From positions 2,845,263 to 2,909,262 of the forward strand of contig CP011806.1 in NCBI GenBank assembly GCA_001664505.1: 64,000 bases of DNA, read 5' to 3'. Source of the stretch: Acidobacteria bacterium Mor1. Lineage in GTDB: Bacteria; Acidobacteriota; Polarisedimenticolia; Polarisedimenticolales; Polarisedimenticolaceae. This document shows, piece after piece, positions 32,804 through 41,194 of this stretch. The notes below the pieces were generated by a model. The model did no database searches, was not told the DNA's origin, and saw nothing but the letters and a program-made list of their open reading frames with translations. Numbering within the stretch: the first letter of the stretch is position 1; every line of letters begins with the position of its first letter. The translations under genes and the position numbers were made by a program.

Positions 32804-34360
32804 CTAGTGTCGACTTTGCAGCGGGCGAAGGGGGGTGGAGTTCGGTGCGTCCACGGCGTCGGGAACGGCGTCGTCGGGGAGGGCGCCGCCGCCGGGCCCG
32901 CCGGACTCCATGGCCTCGGCGCAACGGCGAATACCGTTCATCATGCCGCTGAATACGACGTGGTGCAGCGGCAGCACCGAGTACCAGTAGGCCAACCCGA
33001 AGAGCCCCTTGGGTTGGAAGCGGGCGGTCTGCTCGAGGCGCGTCCCCTGCTCCGTCGGCGTCAATTCGAAAGTAAGCTCCGCCTCGCCTGGAAGCTTCAT
33101 CTCGGCGCGGAGCACCAGCCGGCGGCCGTGTTCGATCCCCGCCACTCGCCAGAAGTCGAGGGCGTCCCCGTAGGCGACGGTCTCCGGATCGCGGCGGCCG
33201 CGACGTAGCCCGGGGCCTCCGACCAACCGGTCCATCCAGCCGCGGACCCGCCATAGCCAATCGGCGGCGTACCAGCCGTTCCCGCCGCCGATACGACAAA
33301 CAGCACGGAACACCTGTTCGGGCCGGGCGTCGATCTCGGTCTCCCGGCGATCGACGAACAAGGTGCCGCCGGCCCAGTCCGGATCGCCCGGTACCCGGCC
33401 GCTGCTGGACCAGGTGGAAACCAGATTGCCTTGCTCGGTGCGCTGAACGGCGCGCTCGATCGACTCGCGCACGCTGTACAGCTTCTGGGGCATCAGGCGC
33501 CGGGCGTCGTCATCTCGACAGACCACCCGGTTGCGCAGACCCTCGGCCAGCGGCCGGGCGATGCGATGACCGATCGGCGTGACCAGGTGGATCCAGAGAG
33601 AGCTGAGCTTGGGAGTCAACACCGGAACCGGAATCACCACCCGGCGGCTCAGCCCCCGCACCGCGGCCATCTCCTGCATCAGCTGCTTGTAGGTCAGAAC
33701 GTCGGGGCAGCCGATGTCCAGATCCCGTCCGGCGGTTTCGGGCACCGAGAGGCAGTCCACCAGATAGTTCAGAACGTTGGCCACCCCTATCGGCTGGCAT
33801 TCGGTGGCGACCCACTTCGGCGTCAACATGACCGGAAGGTGTTCGACCAGGTAACGCAGGATCTCGAAGGACGCCGATCCGGAACCGATGATCATCGCTG
33901 CGCGGAAGGCGGTCAGAGGAATGTCGGTGGAACCGAGAATCGCCTCGACCTCCCGCCGCGATGCAAGATGCTCCGACAGGGATTCGCCCAACTCGCCGAG
34001 TCCACCCAGATAGATGATGCGCTGAAGCTTGGTGCGCTCCGCAGCCTGCACGAAGTTCTCGGCGAGACGGCGGTCGCGGACCGCGTAGTCCCCGCCCGCG
34101 CTGATCATCGAGTGAACCAGGTAGTAGGCCGCGAAGCAGCCTTTCAGCGCCTCGTCGAGTTGCTCCGGATTGTTCAGATCTCCCTGGACGACCTCGACGC
34201 GAGGATCGTCGAACCAGGGTTGGCGCGCGAGCTTTTGGGGAGCCCGGGCCAGCGCCCGAACCGACCAGCCCTTTTCCAGCAGGCGCGGGATCAGGCGTCC
34301 GCCGATGTAGCCGGTGGCACCGGTGACGAGGACCGGCCCCTTGGTCAGCGGGGCCTTCAT
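32804..34360 (-). CDS. NAD(P)-binding SDR protein fused to a DUF2867 lipid-binding-like domain
   Basis: A 518-residue protein. Residues 8-260 are an extended-type SDR/NmrA-like Rossmann domain with the nucleotide motif VTGATGYIGGRL. The middle has YYLVHSMISAGGDY and then GGLGELGESLSEHLASRREVE, where a typical YxxxK is not obvious. Residues ~350-490 match DUF2867, a START-like domain (RPEQVFRAVCRIGGGNGWY, then LPGEAELTFELTP). This fusion recurs in bacterial light- and stress-response clusters together with photolyases. Its ATG overlaps the stop of the preceding gene by ATGA. The C-terminal ~35 residues are low complexity. Confidence 0.83.
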   Translation of the reverse strand: MKAPLTKGPVLVTGATGYIGGRLIPRLLEKGWSVRALARAPQKLARQPWFDDPRVEVVQGDLNNPEQLDEALKGCFAAYYLVHSMISAGGDYAVRDRRLAENFVQAAERTKLQRIIYLGGLGELGESLSEHLASRREVEAILGSTDIPLTAFRAAMIIGSGSASFEILRYLVEHLPVMLTPKWVATECQPIGVANVLNYLVDCLSVPETAGRDLDIGCPDVLTYKQLMQEMAAVRGLSRRVVIPVPVLTPKLSSLWIHLVTPIGHRIARPLAEGLRNRVVCRDDDARRLMPQKLYSVRESIERAVQRTEQGNLVSTWSSSGRVPGDPDWAGGTLFVDRRETEIDARPEQVFRAVCRIGGGNGWYAADWLWRVRGWMDRLVGGPGLRRGRRDPETVAYGDALDFWRVAGIEHGRRLVLRAEMKLPGEAELTFELTPTEQGTRLEQTARFQPKGLFGLAYWYSVLPLHHVVFSGMMNGIRRCAEAMESGGPGGGALPDDAVPDAVDAPNSTPLRPLQSRH

Positions 34361-34734
34361 CGACTCGTCGGCCCGGCGGTTCCGAACCAGGCGGGACGGA
34401 GCGGCGACCGGACCAGGAGTCGGTCGAGGAGACGCGCGAATGGCGGGAAGCGGCGCTGGTCTCCCTGCTCCGACCCGAGATACGCCAGCGGCTTCCGTCC
34501 CCGCCGGACTTCCAGGGTCAGCGCCATCGCCCGCAGCACGCGGTCGAGCCGCCTGAGCGGCCCGCTGCCGGGAAGGCCGCCCCGCAAGAGGGTGGACCAG
34601 CGCGTGTTTGCAGGCGCCTCGCAGGAGACCGTCGAACCGTCTCCGACGAGGCGCCAGGTCACGCCGGGGCCCTGAAGCCGGGCCTCCCCGGCCACACTCA
34701 GCGGGCAGCGACCAGCCTCAACTCGAGAGATCAC
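34357..34734 (-). CDS. Small protein of unknown function in the photolyase-like operon
   Basis: A 125-residue, arginine-rich cytoplasmic-looking protein. It overlaps the gene before it by 17 bases and the SDR gene after it by four (ATGA), which is the main evidence that it is real. The first half has beta-like segments (GVTWRLVGDGSTVSC), and the second half is basic (RLLDRLLVRSPLRPAW). No family was recognised. Its high arginine and lack of motifs leave some doubt, but codon use and coupling agree with the neighbours. Confidence 0.55.
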   Translation of the reverse strand: MISRVEAGRCPLSVAGEARLQGPGVTWRLVGDGSTVSCEAPANTRWSTLLRGGLPGSGPLRRLDRVLRAMALTLEVRRGRKPLAYLGSEQGDQRRFPPFARLLDRLLVRSPLRPAWFGTAGPTSR

Positions 34735-34912
34735 GAGTCCGGATGCGCAGAGTGCCGTCGACCTTCCACGTGGCGTGGGTGGCGTCTTCGGATGCGCTAC
34801 TGGGAACCTTGACGTCCAGGTTCTGCATCTCGTAGGTGATCTCGGCGTTGCGGCCGGTCAGGCGGTCGTAGAGGCCGACGGCGAGGTCGGGCCAGGTCTT
34901 GGTGTCTTCCAT
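34718..34912 (-). CDS. First small gene of the photolyase-like operon
   Basis: A 64-residue protein from the ATG at 34910-34912, preceded by AGGAGG (AGGAGGATCCGAGATG). It is acidic and soluble: MEDTKTWPDLAVGLYDRLTG, then ITYEMQNLDVKVP, then ATWKVDGTLRIRTRDL. An earlier in-frame ATG at 34975 lies inside the promoter and can be excluded. It has no recognised domain; residues 25-60 look like a short beta-sheet unit. Its position just behind a strong promoter with an operator suggests it is the most highly expressed gene of the operon. Confidence 0.65.
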   Translation of the reverse strand: MEDTKTWPDLAVGLYDRLTGRNAEITYEMQNLDVKVPSSASEDATHATWKVDGTLRIRTRDLSS

Positions 34913-34951
34913 CTCGGATCCTCCTGTCAGGTTTTGGGGTCTGATGGAGGA

Positions 34952-34980
34952 AATATAGTCGCTCAATCTGGACATGTCCA
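34952..34980 (-). promoter_or_regulatory. Promoter with operator palindrome of the photolyase-like operon
   Basis: On the minus strand: -35 TGGACA (34975-34980), a 17-base spacer, and -10 TATATT (34952-34957), about 40 bases before the first ATG. The -35 lies inside a perfect 12-base palindrome TGGACATGTCCA (34969-34980). Just upstream, AGGACAAATAC and AAGACAAACCC on the plus strand form an 11-base direct repeat (34980-35001). A repressor dimer at the palindrome is likely. Light- or stress-control would fit the genes but is not shown. Confidence 0.6.
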
Positions 34981-34998
34981 GGACAAATACAAGACAAA

Positions 34999-35013
34999 CC
35001 CAAAAATTTTGGG
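34999..35013 (-). terminator. Likely terminator of the TetR-PPOX-DUF1835 operon
   Basis: CCCAAAA-N-TTTTGGG is a perfect 7-bp stem with a one-base centre, just after the DUF1835 stop. On the minus strand it is followed by TTTGTCTTGT, a T-rich tract. The tiny loop means the middle A/T pairs would open in RNA. Confidence 0.5.
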
Positions 35014-35020
35014 ACGCAGC

Positions 35021-36007
35021 CTAGACAAGGCCCTCTCCGGAAGGCCGAAAACGCTGCTCGCGCGGGTCCCATCGCCAGGGATCGGGCGCCTCGAGATGGA
35101 CACCACCCCTCCATCGATCGAGGCCGTTGAGTTCGATCCGGTCCGCCTCTCCGGCGAGCACGCGGTGACCGGTGGCGGTCAGCCTGACCGTCGCGCCGGC
35201 GAAGGCCTGGTGAGTCGCGTGCTCGATCTCGATGACCGGATCAACCCCGGCGGCCAGGTCCCGCAGCACACACCAGTAGCCGGCATCCCCGAGAAACGGA
35301 TGTTCCTCGACCTCCTGCTGATGCCGAAACAGCCCCGCCGCCGTGTCGATCCCGGACGCAAGCCCCTCGAGGGTGAACCGCTCGGTGAGATCGATGCCCG
35401 CCTCGACGTCGGGATACGCCCGGCAGAAGCGCGCCAGCGCGGCGGGCAGAAACGAGAGCGGCGGGTTCTTCTCCGAGGCCAGCTCGGCGAGCGCGCGGGG
35501 ATCTTCCGAGGTGAACGCGGCCCAGCCTCTCGCCGCGTGATCGAAGCCCGCGGCGCCGAGAGTTCTCTTGCCCGGGTAGAGGCCGGCCAGTTGCTCGGGC
35601 CCCAACTGCCCCAGGCCGTGGAACGGCTCGATCCCCGGATAGCGGTCGATGCAGATCATGCTGCAGCTCGCGGCGCGGCCCGCCAGACGAGGCAGGATCT
35701 CGATCAGCTGCAGTTGATCGTAGAGGTCGTGCTCGAACCAGAGCACGATCTCGGCGCCGCCGGTGATCGCGGCTTCGAGGGTGGCGTTGCGGCGGCGCAG
35801 GTCGGCGAGGATCCCTTCCTGCGATGCGAAACCGCAACTCGCCAGGAAACGGGCGCGGTGAACGGCAAGTGCTTCCGGCGGCTCCGGCGGCACCGGGCCG
35901 TCGTGGAGTACGTCCCGCCAGGGCAGCACCTCACCTTCGATTCCGGCCCCCTGCAGTCCGCGGCGGATCCCGTCGGCAGCAGCATCTCCGTTGGTCACGT
36001 GCAGCAT
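35021..36007 (-). CDS. DUF1835-domain protein
   Basis: A 328-residue cytoplasmic protein. The start MLHVTNGDAAADGIRRG followed by GIEGEVLPWRDVLHDGPVP is the DUF1835 signature. Further family features are ILADLRRRNATLEAAI, IVLWFEHDLYDQLQLIEIL and DLTERFTLEGLASG. DUF1835 proteins have no established enzymatic role; their conserved Asp, Arg and His residues suggest an unknown hydrolase or ligand-binding function. The gene lies one base after the PPOX stop and is the last of the three-gene TetR operon. Confidence 0.85.
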   Translation of the reverse strand: MLHVTNGDAAADGIRRGLQGAGIEGEVLPWRDVLHDGPVPPEPPEALAVHRARFLASCGFASQEGILADLRRRNATLEAAITGGAEIVLWFEHDLYDQLQLIEILPRLAGRAASCSMICIDRYPGIEPFHGLGQLGPEQLAGLYPGKRTLGAAGFDHAARGWAAFTSEDPRALAELASEKNPPLSFLPAALARFCRAYPDVEAGIDLTERFTLEGLASGIDTAAGLFRHQQEVEEHPFLGDAGYWCVLRDLAAGVDPVIEIEHATHQAFAGATVRLTATGHRVLAGEADRIELNGLDRWRGGVHLEAPDPWRWDPREQRFRPSGEGLV

Positions 36008-36008
36008 G

Positions 36009-36512
36009 TCAGGCTCCTATCCTCGCGGGCCAGAGATGCTTGGTCATCGGACCGATGCGCACCGGCTCGATCGACTCGATGGTCACCTCCCTGACGTGAG
36101 GCAGCTTCTCCCAGATCATCTTGGAGCCCCGGGTCCAACGCACGCCGCGGATCCGGCGGAACCAGATCCGGCGCTCGACCTCGGTGGAGTCCCGCAGCTC
36201 GCCGATGCGGGCGCGCAGCCGCGCCCCGGGGACGGTGCGGAAGCGGCCGCGGATCAGCGCGTCGAGCCAGAGCCACTTGCTGGCCGAGACCGCGAGGATC
36301 GTCACCCGGTCGTCCCGGTCGACGTTCTTGCCCAACCCGTGGGCGAACAGCTCGCCGTAGCAACCGGTGCCGTCCCGCTTGAGCATCAGCGACCCGATCG
36401 GAGTGACTCTCGGATGTCCGTCGGGGTCGGTGGAGGCCATCGAGACGTAGCGGCTGCGCATCACCAGGCGGCGCACGTCGGGCCAGCGGGGATGATCTTG
36501 TACGGAGGTCAT
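36009..36512 (-). CDS. Pyridoxamine 5'-phosphate oxidase-family (split-barrel FMN) protein
   Basis: A 167-residue protein coupled to the TetR gene by ATGA at 36509-36512. The start has RRLVMRSRYVSMASTDPDGHPRVTPIGS, the typical beta-barrel opening of flavin-binding PPOX-like proteins. It continues with a DRDDRVTILAVSASKWLWLDALI strand-helix and WFRRIRGVRWTRGSKM. Members use FMN, F420 or heme and often act on reactive small molecules. The adjacent TetR and DUF1835 genes suggest a small inducible detoxification operon. Confidence 0.75.
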   Translation of the reverse strand: MTSVQDHPRWPDVRRLVMRSRYVSMASTDPDGHPRVTPIGSLMLKRDGTGCYGELFAHGLGKNVDRDDRVTILAVSASKWLWLDALIRGRFRTVPGARLRARIGELRDSTEVERRIWFRRIRGVRWTRGSKMIWEKLPHVREVTIESIEPVRIGPMTKHLWPARIGA

Positions 36513-37057
36513 AGCAGTCTCTCCCGGAGGGTGCGGTACAGCTTGCGTTGTTTCTGCGGCGAGATCGCCGGCTGCATCTGCTGGGCGCCGACGAACAGTC
36601 CGTAGACGATATGGGCGATCAGATCGGCTTCCCCCGCGTCGAGCCCGGACTCACGGCAGAGCTGCTTGACGTAGGCCAGGCGCCGCCGGTCGACCCGGCG
36701 CTGGTACTCGGCGGCCACCAGATCCCGCTGGGCCCAGGCGCGGACCGCGTTCGCCGGCGATGCCGGGAGATCCACGGTCAAATCGGTCAGGCGATCCATC
36801 TTCTCGACGGCGCTTCGCCCCTGTTCCGCCAACTCGATGATCTGGAGGGTGTTGTGTTCTTCCCAGTGGGCCAGCAGCGCCTCGGCGAACTGCTGCCAGT
36901 CGCGAAAGTGGTGGTAGAACGAGCCTTTTGTGCGCCGGCGGCGCTGGGCCAGCGCGTCGATGGTCAGCCCGTCGACCCCCTGCTCCCCGAGCAGTTCGAG
37001 GCCGGTCTCGAGCCAGGCCGCGCGGGCCCGGGAAGGTGTCGCGGTCGTCGTCGGCAT
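36509..37057 (-). CDS. TetR-family repressor
   Basis: A 182-residue regulator read from the ATG at 37055-37057. Residues ~8-55 form the TetR helix-turn-helix (RAAWLETGLELLGEQGVDGLTIDALAQ, then RRRTKGSFYHHFRDWQQF), with the usual G-S-F-Y-H-H-F. The C-terminal ligand domain is short and helical. A palindromic operator just before the start indicates autoregulation, and the two downstream genes are translationally coupled. The inducing ligand is unknown. An in-frame upstream ATG at 37174 lies beyond the operator and is not used here. Confidence 0.88.
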   Translation of the reverse strand: MPTTTATPSRARAAWLETGLELLGEQGVDGLTIDALAQRRRRTKGSFYHHFRDWQQFAEALLAHWEEHNTLQIIELAEQGRSAVEKMDRLTDLTVDLPASPANAVRAWAQRDLVAAEYQRRVDRRRLAYVKQLCRESGLDAGEADLIAHIVYGLFVGAQQMQPAISPQKQRKLYRTLRERLL

Positions 37058-37063
37058 GGGCAA

Positions 37064-37084
37064 AACATACCATACGGTATGGTA
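37064..37084 (-). promoter_or_regulatory. TetR operator overlapping a -10 box
   Basis: TACCATAC-G-GTATGGTA (37068-37084) is a perfect 17-base palindrome of the kind bound by TetR-family dimers. On the minus strand it overlaps TATGTT (37064-37069), a -10-like hexamer six bases before the repressor ATG. Repressor binding would therefore block its own promoter. The geometry implies a leaderless transcript. Confidence 0.65.
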
Positions 37085-37207
37085 CGGCGCCACGGATTTC
37101 CGGGGCCGTTTCCGATCGAGAACCACGAACCCGGGCGTCCCACCACCACTCCCCGCCGCGGCGCCCATCTTCAACCGGGTCCCGACGCCTTCCGAACGGA
37201 GCGTTTC

Positions 37208-37726
37208 ATGCGACGACTATCCGGCGTTGCCGTCCTGTTGACTCTGCTGGCCCTGGGGGCTCCCCTGCACGCGGGAGGCGAGGCATCCTTCCTCGTCGAC
37301 GGCGTGACCTACACCCTGTCAACCGGCACCGGAGCCGGGAGCTGTGTGGTGGAGTCCATGGGGACCTACCTCGGCACCGAGGTCATCTGCAGGGACGGAG
37401 TGCAGGGTGAGGCACGAGGCAACACCCGCTTCGGCTGCGTCTCCAGCCAAGGGCTGGGCTCCTGCCAGACCGGGCCGATCGGCACGCTGACCCCGCAGTT
37501 CGACGTCAACTGCCACGACGGGCACTCCTTCCGGATCGACCGTGATGAAGACGACAAAGTTGGAGCGTGCAGCCTTCAGGTGAAGGGCGACAAGATCACG
37601 GGAGGCGGATGCGACGATGGAGCGGGCAACTCTGCCACCGTGAACTGTGGCCTCAACGAAAACAGTGGAGGCTGCGAGAGCGAGCGCGGCACGACCCGCT
37701 GTAGCTGCACCACCTGCCAGCCGTGA
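37208..37726 (+). CDS. Exported cysteine-rich protein, unknown function
   Basis: A 172-residue protein with GGAG before the ATG and a signal peptide (RRLSGVAVLLTLLALGAPLHAG). The mature part has about 13 cysteines: single ones in GSCVVES, VICRDG, FGCVSS and GSCQTG, and a C-terminal cluster GGCDDG, VNCGLN, GGCESE, TRCSCTTC. It is glycine- and threonine-rich, suggesting a small, disulphide-stabilised extracellular domain. The final CSCTTC could bind metal. No family was recognised. It is divergent from the TetR gene but has its own start signals. Confidence 0.6.
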   Translation: MRRLSGVAVLLTLLALGAPLHAGGEASFLVDGVTYTLSTGTGAGSCVVESMGTYLGTEVICRDGVQGEARGNTRFGCVSSQGLGSCQTGPIGTLTPQFDVNCHDGHSFRIDRDEDDKVGACSLQVKGDKITGGGCDDGAGNSATVNCGLNENSGGCESERGTTRCSCTTCQP

Positions 37727-37776
37727 CATCGCGGGTCCCGGCCTGAACAGGGGCCGGGGCCCGGATACGCGCCCTT

Positions 37777-37792
37777 CCGACAGTCCTGTCGG
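37777..37792. terminator. Dyad between convergent genes
   Basis: CCGACAG-TC-CTGTCGG is a perfect 7-bp inverted repeat in the 76-base gap between the convergent genes ending at 37726 and 37803. It could end transcription from both sides, but there is no T-run on either strand. Confidence 0.4.
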
Positions 37793-37802
37793 CCACTCTG
37801 CG

Positions 37803-39191
37803 TCAGCGGGTCGGCGGCCAGCGGGTGATGTCCGGATCGAGCATCCCGTGGAGCGCAACCGCCGGCACCTGAAGCGAACCTTCAAGGTCCTCGTCGAGCA
37901 ACACATCGAGGGAACCGGCATCGACCGCCTCGGCCAGAAGTTCTCGCAGCGCCTCGCCGGTTTCGAGGTCCTGGAACCATTGCACCATGCGGACCAGGTC
38001 CGAGGCTTCGAAATCTCGACGGGCCCCCAGGCGCACCAACGCGTCCCGGTGCAGTTCGACGGTTTCCACCGAGAGTTCCGCGCCGATGCGCATGTCGTCG
38101 TTCTGCAGGTACCACAGGCACCCATCCTCGACGGGGGTCCCGTTGGTGCGAATCAACGTGCCGGGCAGCTCGACCCGGTACTCGAAATGGAACGAGGGAA
38201 CGCTGCCGTCGCCGTAGTAACCGGACATCGACTGCAGCAGCCGGCGGCTCAGTCTCCCGAACTCCTCGAGGTGCGGCGGCAGGTCGTCGGCTTCGAGATC
38301 GAAGGCCGCGCCGAAGGCCTCTCCCAGGCTCTCCTCGTCGGGCCAGAAATCGAGACTCTCGGCAGAGATCGGGCCGTCGCCGTCGCGCAGCGATGCGGCG
38401 GCCCGGCCGCGCGCCCAATCGACCAGGTGGAGGATCATGCCGCCGGTAGCGTCATCGTCGTCGCCGGAGGGTGGTAGCGGCGGCACGCCGAACGAGGCCA
38501 GGACCTGGGCCAGCTCCTCGGCAGCCCGCGGATCCTCCTCGGCTCGATCCATCAGCGGCCCCGCGGTCGATCCCTCGCCGAACAGCCGGCCGGCCAACCG
38601 GCGGGCATCCCCGCGCAGGAACGCCTGGGCCGGTGACGGATCCACCCTGCCCCCGAACTCCCGGTCGAGCTCCTCGGCGAACTGCTCGACGGACCACTCG
38701 GCCAGGGCCTCGAGGGCCGCGGTCAGGTCGGCGCGGTCGAAGGGGTCGCCGATGCGCTCGACGTAGCGGCTGTGGGTCAGGATCACCTGGTCGGACCGGT
38801 CGAAGCGGATCTCGCTCCGGTCGAACACGGTGCCGTAGTCGGTCTCGTGGGCCAGGGTCGAGGGCACCTCGCTCACGTCATGGAAGCGCGCCTCGGCGGC
38901 GAGGTGCCCCGGCTCCCGGTCACGCACCCGCCAGGACTCGGGCTCGGCGAGGCGGATGCGGGCCTTGTCGGCCAGCCACCCCGCCTCCTTGGGGGTCTCC
39001 CGATCTCCGGTGCGGCCCCAGATCTCGACGGAGCGCTCGACGGTGCCGTCACCGAAGACCACGGTGCTCTGGCTGACCTCGATCTCTTCGCCACAGGCGG
39101 CGAGCAACAGCACGGCGATCAACAGGATGGCGATCTGCAGGATGGAGGCAGGCCGGGCCTGCCGGGGCGCGTGGGACCAGGATTGATTCAT
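37803..39191 (-). CDS. Lipoprotein of unknown function
   Basis: A 462-residue lipoprotein: ILQIAILLIAVLLLAA-C with a +2 Gly (about residue 33). The mature protein is acidic and helical. An N-terminal region of short beta-type segments (STVVFGDGTVERSVEIWG, then IRFDRSDQVILTHSRYVERIGDPF) is followed by a long alpha-helical part with many Glu/Leu repeats. The only further cysteine is in DGCLWYLQNDD. I recognise no domain. It is transcribed alone. A TAGAAT six bases before the ATG with a GCGACA at the right distance suggests a leaderless mRNA. Confidence 0.7.
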   Translation of the reverse strand: MNQSWSHAPRQARPASILQIAILLIAVLLLAACGEEIEVSQSTVVFGDGTVERSVEIWGRTGDRETPKEAGWLADKARIRLAEPESWRVRDREPGHLAAEARFHDVSEVPSTLAHETDYGTVFDRSEIRFDRSDQVILTHSRYVERIGDPFDRADLTAALEALAEWSVEQFAEELDREFGGRVDPSPAQAFLRGDARRLAGRLFGEGSTAGPLMDRAEEDPRAAEELAQVLASFGVPPLPPSGDDDDATGGMILHLVDWARGRAAASLRDGDGPISAESLDFWPDEESLGEAFGAAFDLEADDLPPHLEEFGRLSRRLLQSMSGYYGDGSVPSFHFEYRVELPGTLIRTNGTPVEDGCLWYLQNDDMRIGAELSVETVELHRDALVRLGARRDFEASDLVRMVQWFQDLETGEALRELLAEAVDAGSLDVLLDEDLEGSLQVPAVALHGMLDPDITRWPPTR

Positions 39192-39197
39192 CCAGAG

Positions 39198-39226
39198 ATT
39201 CTAGGCCGGGTCCGGCCGCCTGTCGC
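39198..39226 (-). promoter_or_regulatory. Promoter of the 37803-39191 lipoprotein
   Basis: On the minus strand: -35 GCGACA (39221-39226), a 17-base spacer and -10 TAGAAT (39198-39203), followed by six bases and the ATG. No Shine-Dalgarno sequence lies between, so transcription would begin at the start codon. Confidence 0.5.
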
Positions 39227-39310
39227 AAACGCTGCGGGGACGGTTGACCCGGGCGCCCGCCGATGACAGCCTAGGCCTTCACCGCCAGCCCCATGGAGAT
39301 CGGAGACTCG

Positions 39311-40822
39311 ATGACGCCCTACGAAAAGCTGATGGCTCGCGTTCAGGAAACCCAGTTGCTGGCGGGGGCCAGTTCGATCCTGGCGTGGGACCAGGAGGTC
39401 AAGATGCCCAAGGGCGGGCTGCCCTACCGGGGCAAACAGCTGGCGCTCCTGGCCCAGCTGGCTCACGAGCGCTCGGTGGCAACCGAGTACCAGGACCTGT
39501 TGGCCGAGTGCGAGCAAGACCCGGCCCTGACCGGCGATCCTGCTTCACCTCAGGCCTCCAACCTGCGCGAGTTGCGTCGTTCCCTCGATCGGCTGACGAA
39601 GTTGCCCGGGTCGCTGGTCGCTGAAGAAGCCGCTCTCGCCAGCGAGGGCCAGGCTGTCTGGGCCGAGGCCCGCAAGGCGGACGACTTCTCCAAGTTCGCG
39701 CCGGTACTGGAACGGGTGGTCAGCCTGCTGCGGCGCAAGGCGGAGTGCTTCGGCTGGGCCGAAGGGGGCGAGATCTGGGACGCCCTGGCTGACGACTACG
39801 AACCGGGATGCACGGCCCGGGAGGTCGAGAACATCTTCACGCCGCTGAGAGAGCGACTGTCCGGATTGATCCGGGAGATCGCCGAGGCACCCCGGCGTCC
39901 CAGCGACCGGTTCCAGCGGATCAAGCTGCCGGTCGACAAGCAGCGCAGCTTCGTCGAAGAACTCGTCGGCGCCATCGGCTTCGATTTCAAACGAGGCCGG
40001 CTGGACGTCTCGACCCATCCGTTCTGTAGCGGCAACCACCCCGGTGACGTGCGGCTGACGACCCGGTTCCACGAGGACAACCTCTCCGACGCCATCGGCT
40101 CGACGATGCACGAGGCGGGCCACGGACTCTACGAGCAAGGCCTTCCCTTCGAACATCAGGGAACGCCACGAGGCTCGGCGGTATCCCTGGGCATCCACGA
40201 GTCTCAGAGCCGCATGTGGGAGAACCAGGTGGGCCGCAGCGCTTCGTTCTGGCGCTGGTGCCTGCCGCGGCTCAAGGAACACTTCGGCGGCGAGGTCGCC
40301 GCGCTGAGCTTCGATGACGTCTACGGCGGCGTCAACCGGGTCGAGCCGAGCCTGATCCGGGTCGAGGCGGACGAGGCGACCTACAACCTGCACATCATGA
40401 TCCGCTTCGAGTTGGAGCGGCGGATGCTGTCGGGGGATCTCGCGGTTCGCGACCTGCCGGCGGCCTGGAAGGCCGAGTACAAGGACGCCCTGGGACTCGA
40501 CGTCCCCGACGACGCCCGTGGGTGCCTCCAGGATATCCACTGGTCGATGACCGCAATGGGCTACTTCCCGACCTACACGTTGGGGAATCTGTACTGCGCC
40601 CAATTCTACGAGAAGGCCGACGAGGACCTGGGCGGGCTCGACGCCGCCTTCGAACGCGGCGAGTTCGATGGGCTTCTGACCTGGCTCCGGGAGCATGTCC
40701 ACGAGCCCGGGTCGAGCCGCCCCGCCGCGGAGCTGTGCGTTCACGTCACCGGCAAGCCGCTCTCCGCCGATCCGCTGATGCGTCACCTGGAAGGCAAGCT
40801 GCGTCCGCTCTACGGGATCTGA
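39311..40822 (+). CDS. M32-family metallocarboxypeptidase
   Basis: A 503-residue carboxypeptidase of the Taq/Pfu CP (M32) family. The start at 39311 has GGAG six bases upstream; an ATG 18 bases earlier has none. The zinc site is MHEAGHGLYEQG (HEAGH at 267-271), with the third ligand Glu in SLGIHESQSRMWEN and the family motif HPFCSGNHPGDVRLTTRF just before it. ASSILAWDQEVKMP near the start and GYFPTYTLGNLYCAQFY near the end are also typical. It removes C-terminal residues from peptides in the cytoplasm. The YjbR gene follows after four bases. Confidence 0.95.
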   Translation: MTPYEKLMARVQETQLLAGASSILAWDQEVKMPKGGLPYRGKQLALLAQLAHERSVATEYQDLLAECEQDPALTGDPASPQASNLRELRRSLDRLTKLPGSLVAEEAALASEGQAVWAEARKADDFSKFAPVLERVVSLLRRKAECFGWAEGGEIWDALADDYEPGCTAREVENIFTPLRERLSGLIREIAEAPRRPSDRFQRIKLPVDKQRSFVEELVGAIGFDFKRGRLDVSTHPFCSGNHPGDVRLTTRFHEDNLSDAIGSTMHEAGHGLYEQGLPFEHQGTPRGSAVSLGIHESQSRMWENQVGRSASFWRWCLPRLKEHFGGEVAALSFDDVYGGVNRVEPSLIRVEADEATYNLHIMIRFELERRMLSGDLAVRDLPAAWKAEYKDALGLDVPDDARGCLQDIHWSMTAMGYFPTYTLGNLYCAQFYEKADEDLGGLDAAFERGEFDGLLTWLREHVHEPGSSRPAAELCVHVTGKPLSADPLMRHLEGKLRPLYGI

Positions 40823-40826
40823 GCGG

Positions 40827-41171
40827 ATGGGTCGCCAACGCATCAACAAGATTTGCGCCGGCTTTCCCGGCGCCGAGGTGTCGGACCCCTGGGGCGGCGG
40901 CCACGACGCCTGGAAGGTCGGGGGCAAGATGTTCGCGTGCATCGGCGCCGAGACTCCCGGGGTCTCGGTCAAGACAGACAGCATCGAGACCGCGGCGTTC
41001 CTGATCGAGGCGGGCGTCGGCGAGAAGGCGCCCTACTTCCATCGCTCGTGGGTCAAGCTGCCCTTCGACACGCCGGCCGCCGAGCTACGCCATCGGCTCG
41101 AGGAGTCCTACCGCATCGTGCGCAAGGGGTTGACCAAGAAGGTCCAGGCCGGTCTCGACCCGTTCGACTAG
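40827..41171 (+). CDS. MmcQ/YjbR-family protein
   Basis: A 114-residue protein with the YjbR pattern: ICAGFPGAEVSDPWGGGHDAWKVGGKMFACIG, then VSVKTDSIETAAFLIEAG, then APYFHRSWVKLPFD and EESYRIVRKGLTKK at the end. These proteins have a CyaY-like fold and are thought to bind DNA or other partners; their exact role is not settled. It starts four bases after the carboxypeptidase stop, so the two are co-transcribed. Its own stop codon is the first element of a three-copy 11-bp repeat. Confidence 0.85.
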   Translation: MGRQRINKICAGFPGAEVSDPWGGGHDAWKVGGKMFACIGAETPGVSVKTDSIETAAFLIEAGVGEKAPYFHRSWVKLPFDTPAAELRHRLEESYRIVRKGLTKKVQAGLDPFD

Positions 41172-41194
41172 GGTTCGACCAGGGTTCGACCCCG
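41162..41194 (+). repeat. Three-copy 11-bp repeat starting at the YjbR stop
   Basis: GTTCGACTAGG, GTTCGACCAGG and GTTCGACCCCG follow one another exactly. The TAG of unit 1 (41169-41171) is the stop codon; in the second unit the same position reads CAG. It adjoins a different repeat belonging to the convergent oxidase gene. Confidence 0.88.

Noticed and set aside
34969-34980. LexA/SOS box reading of TGGACATGTCCA
   Set aside because: It is a perfect palindrome but does not match the CTGT-N8-ACAG or GAAC-N4-GTTC types; the regulator remains open.
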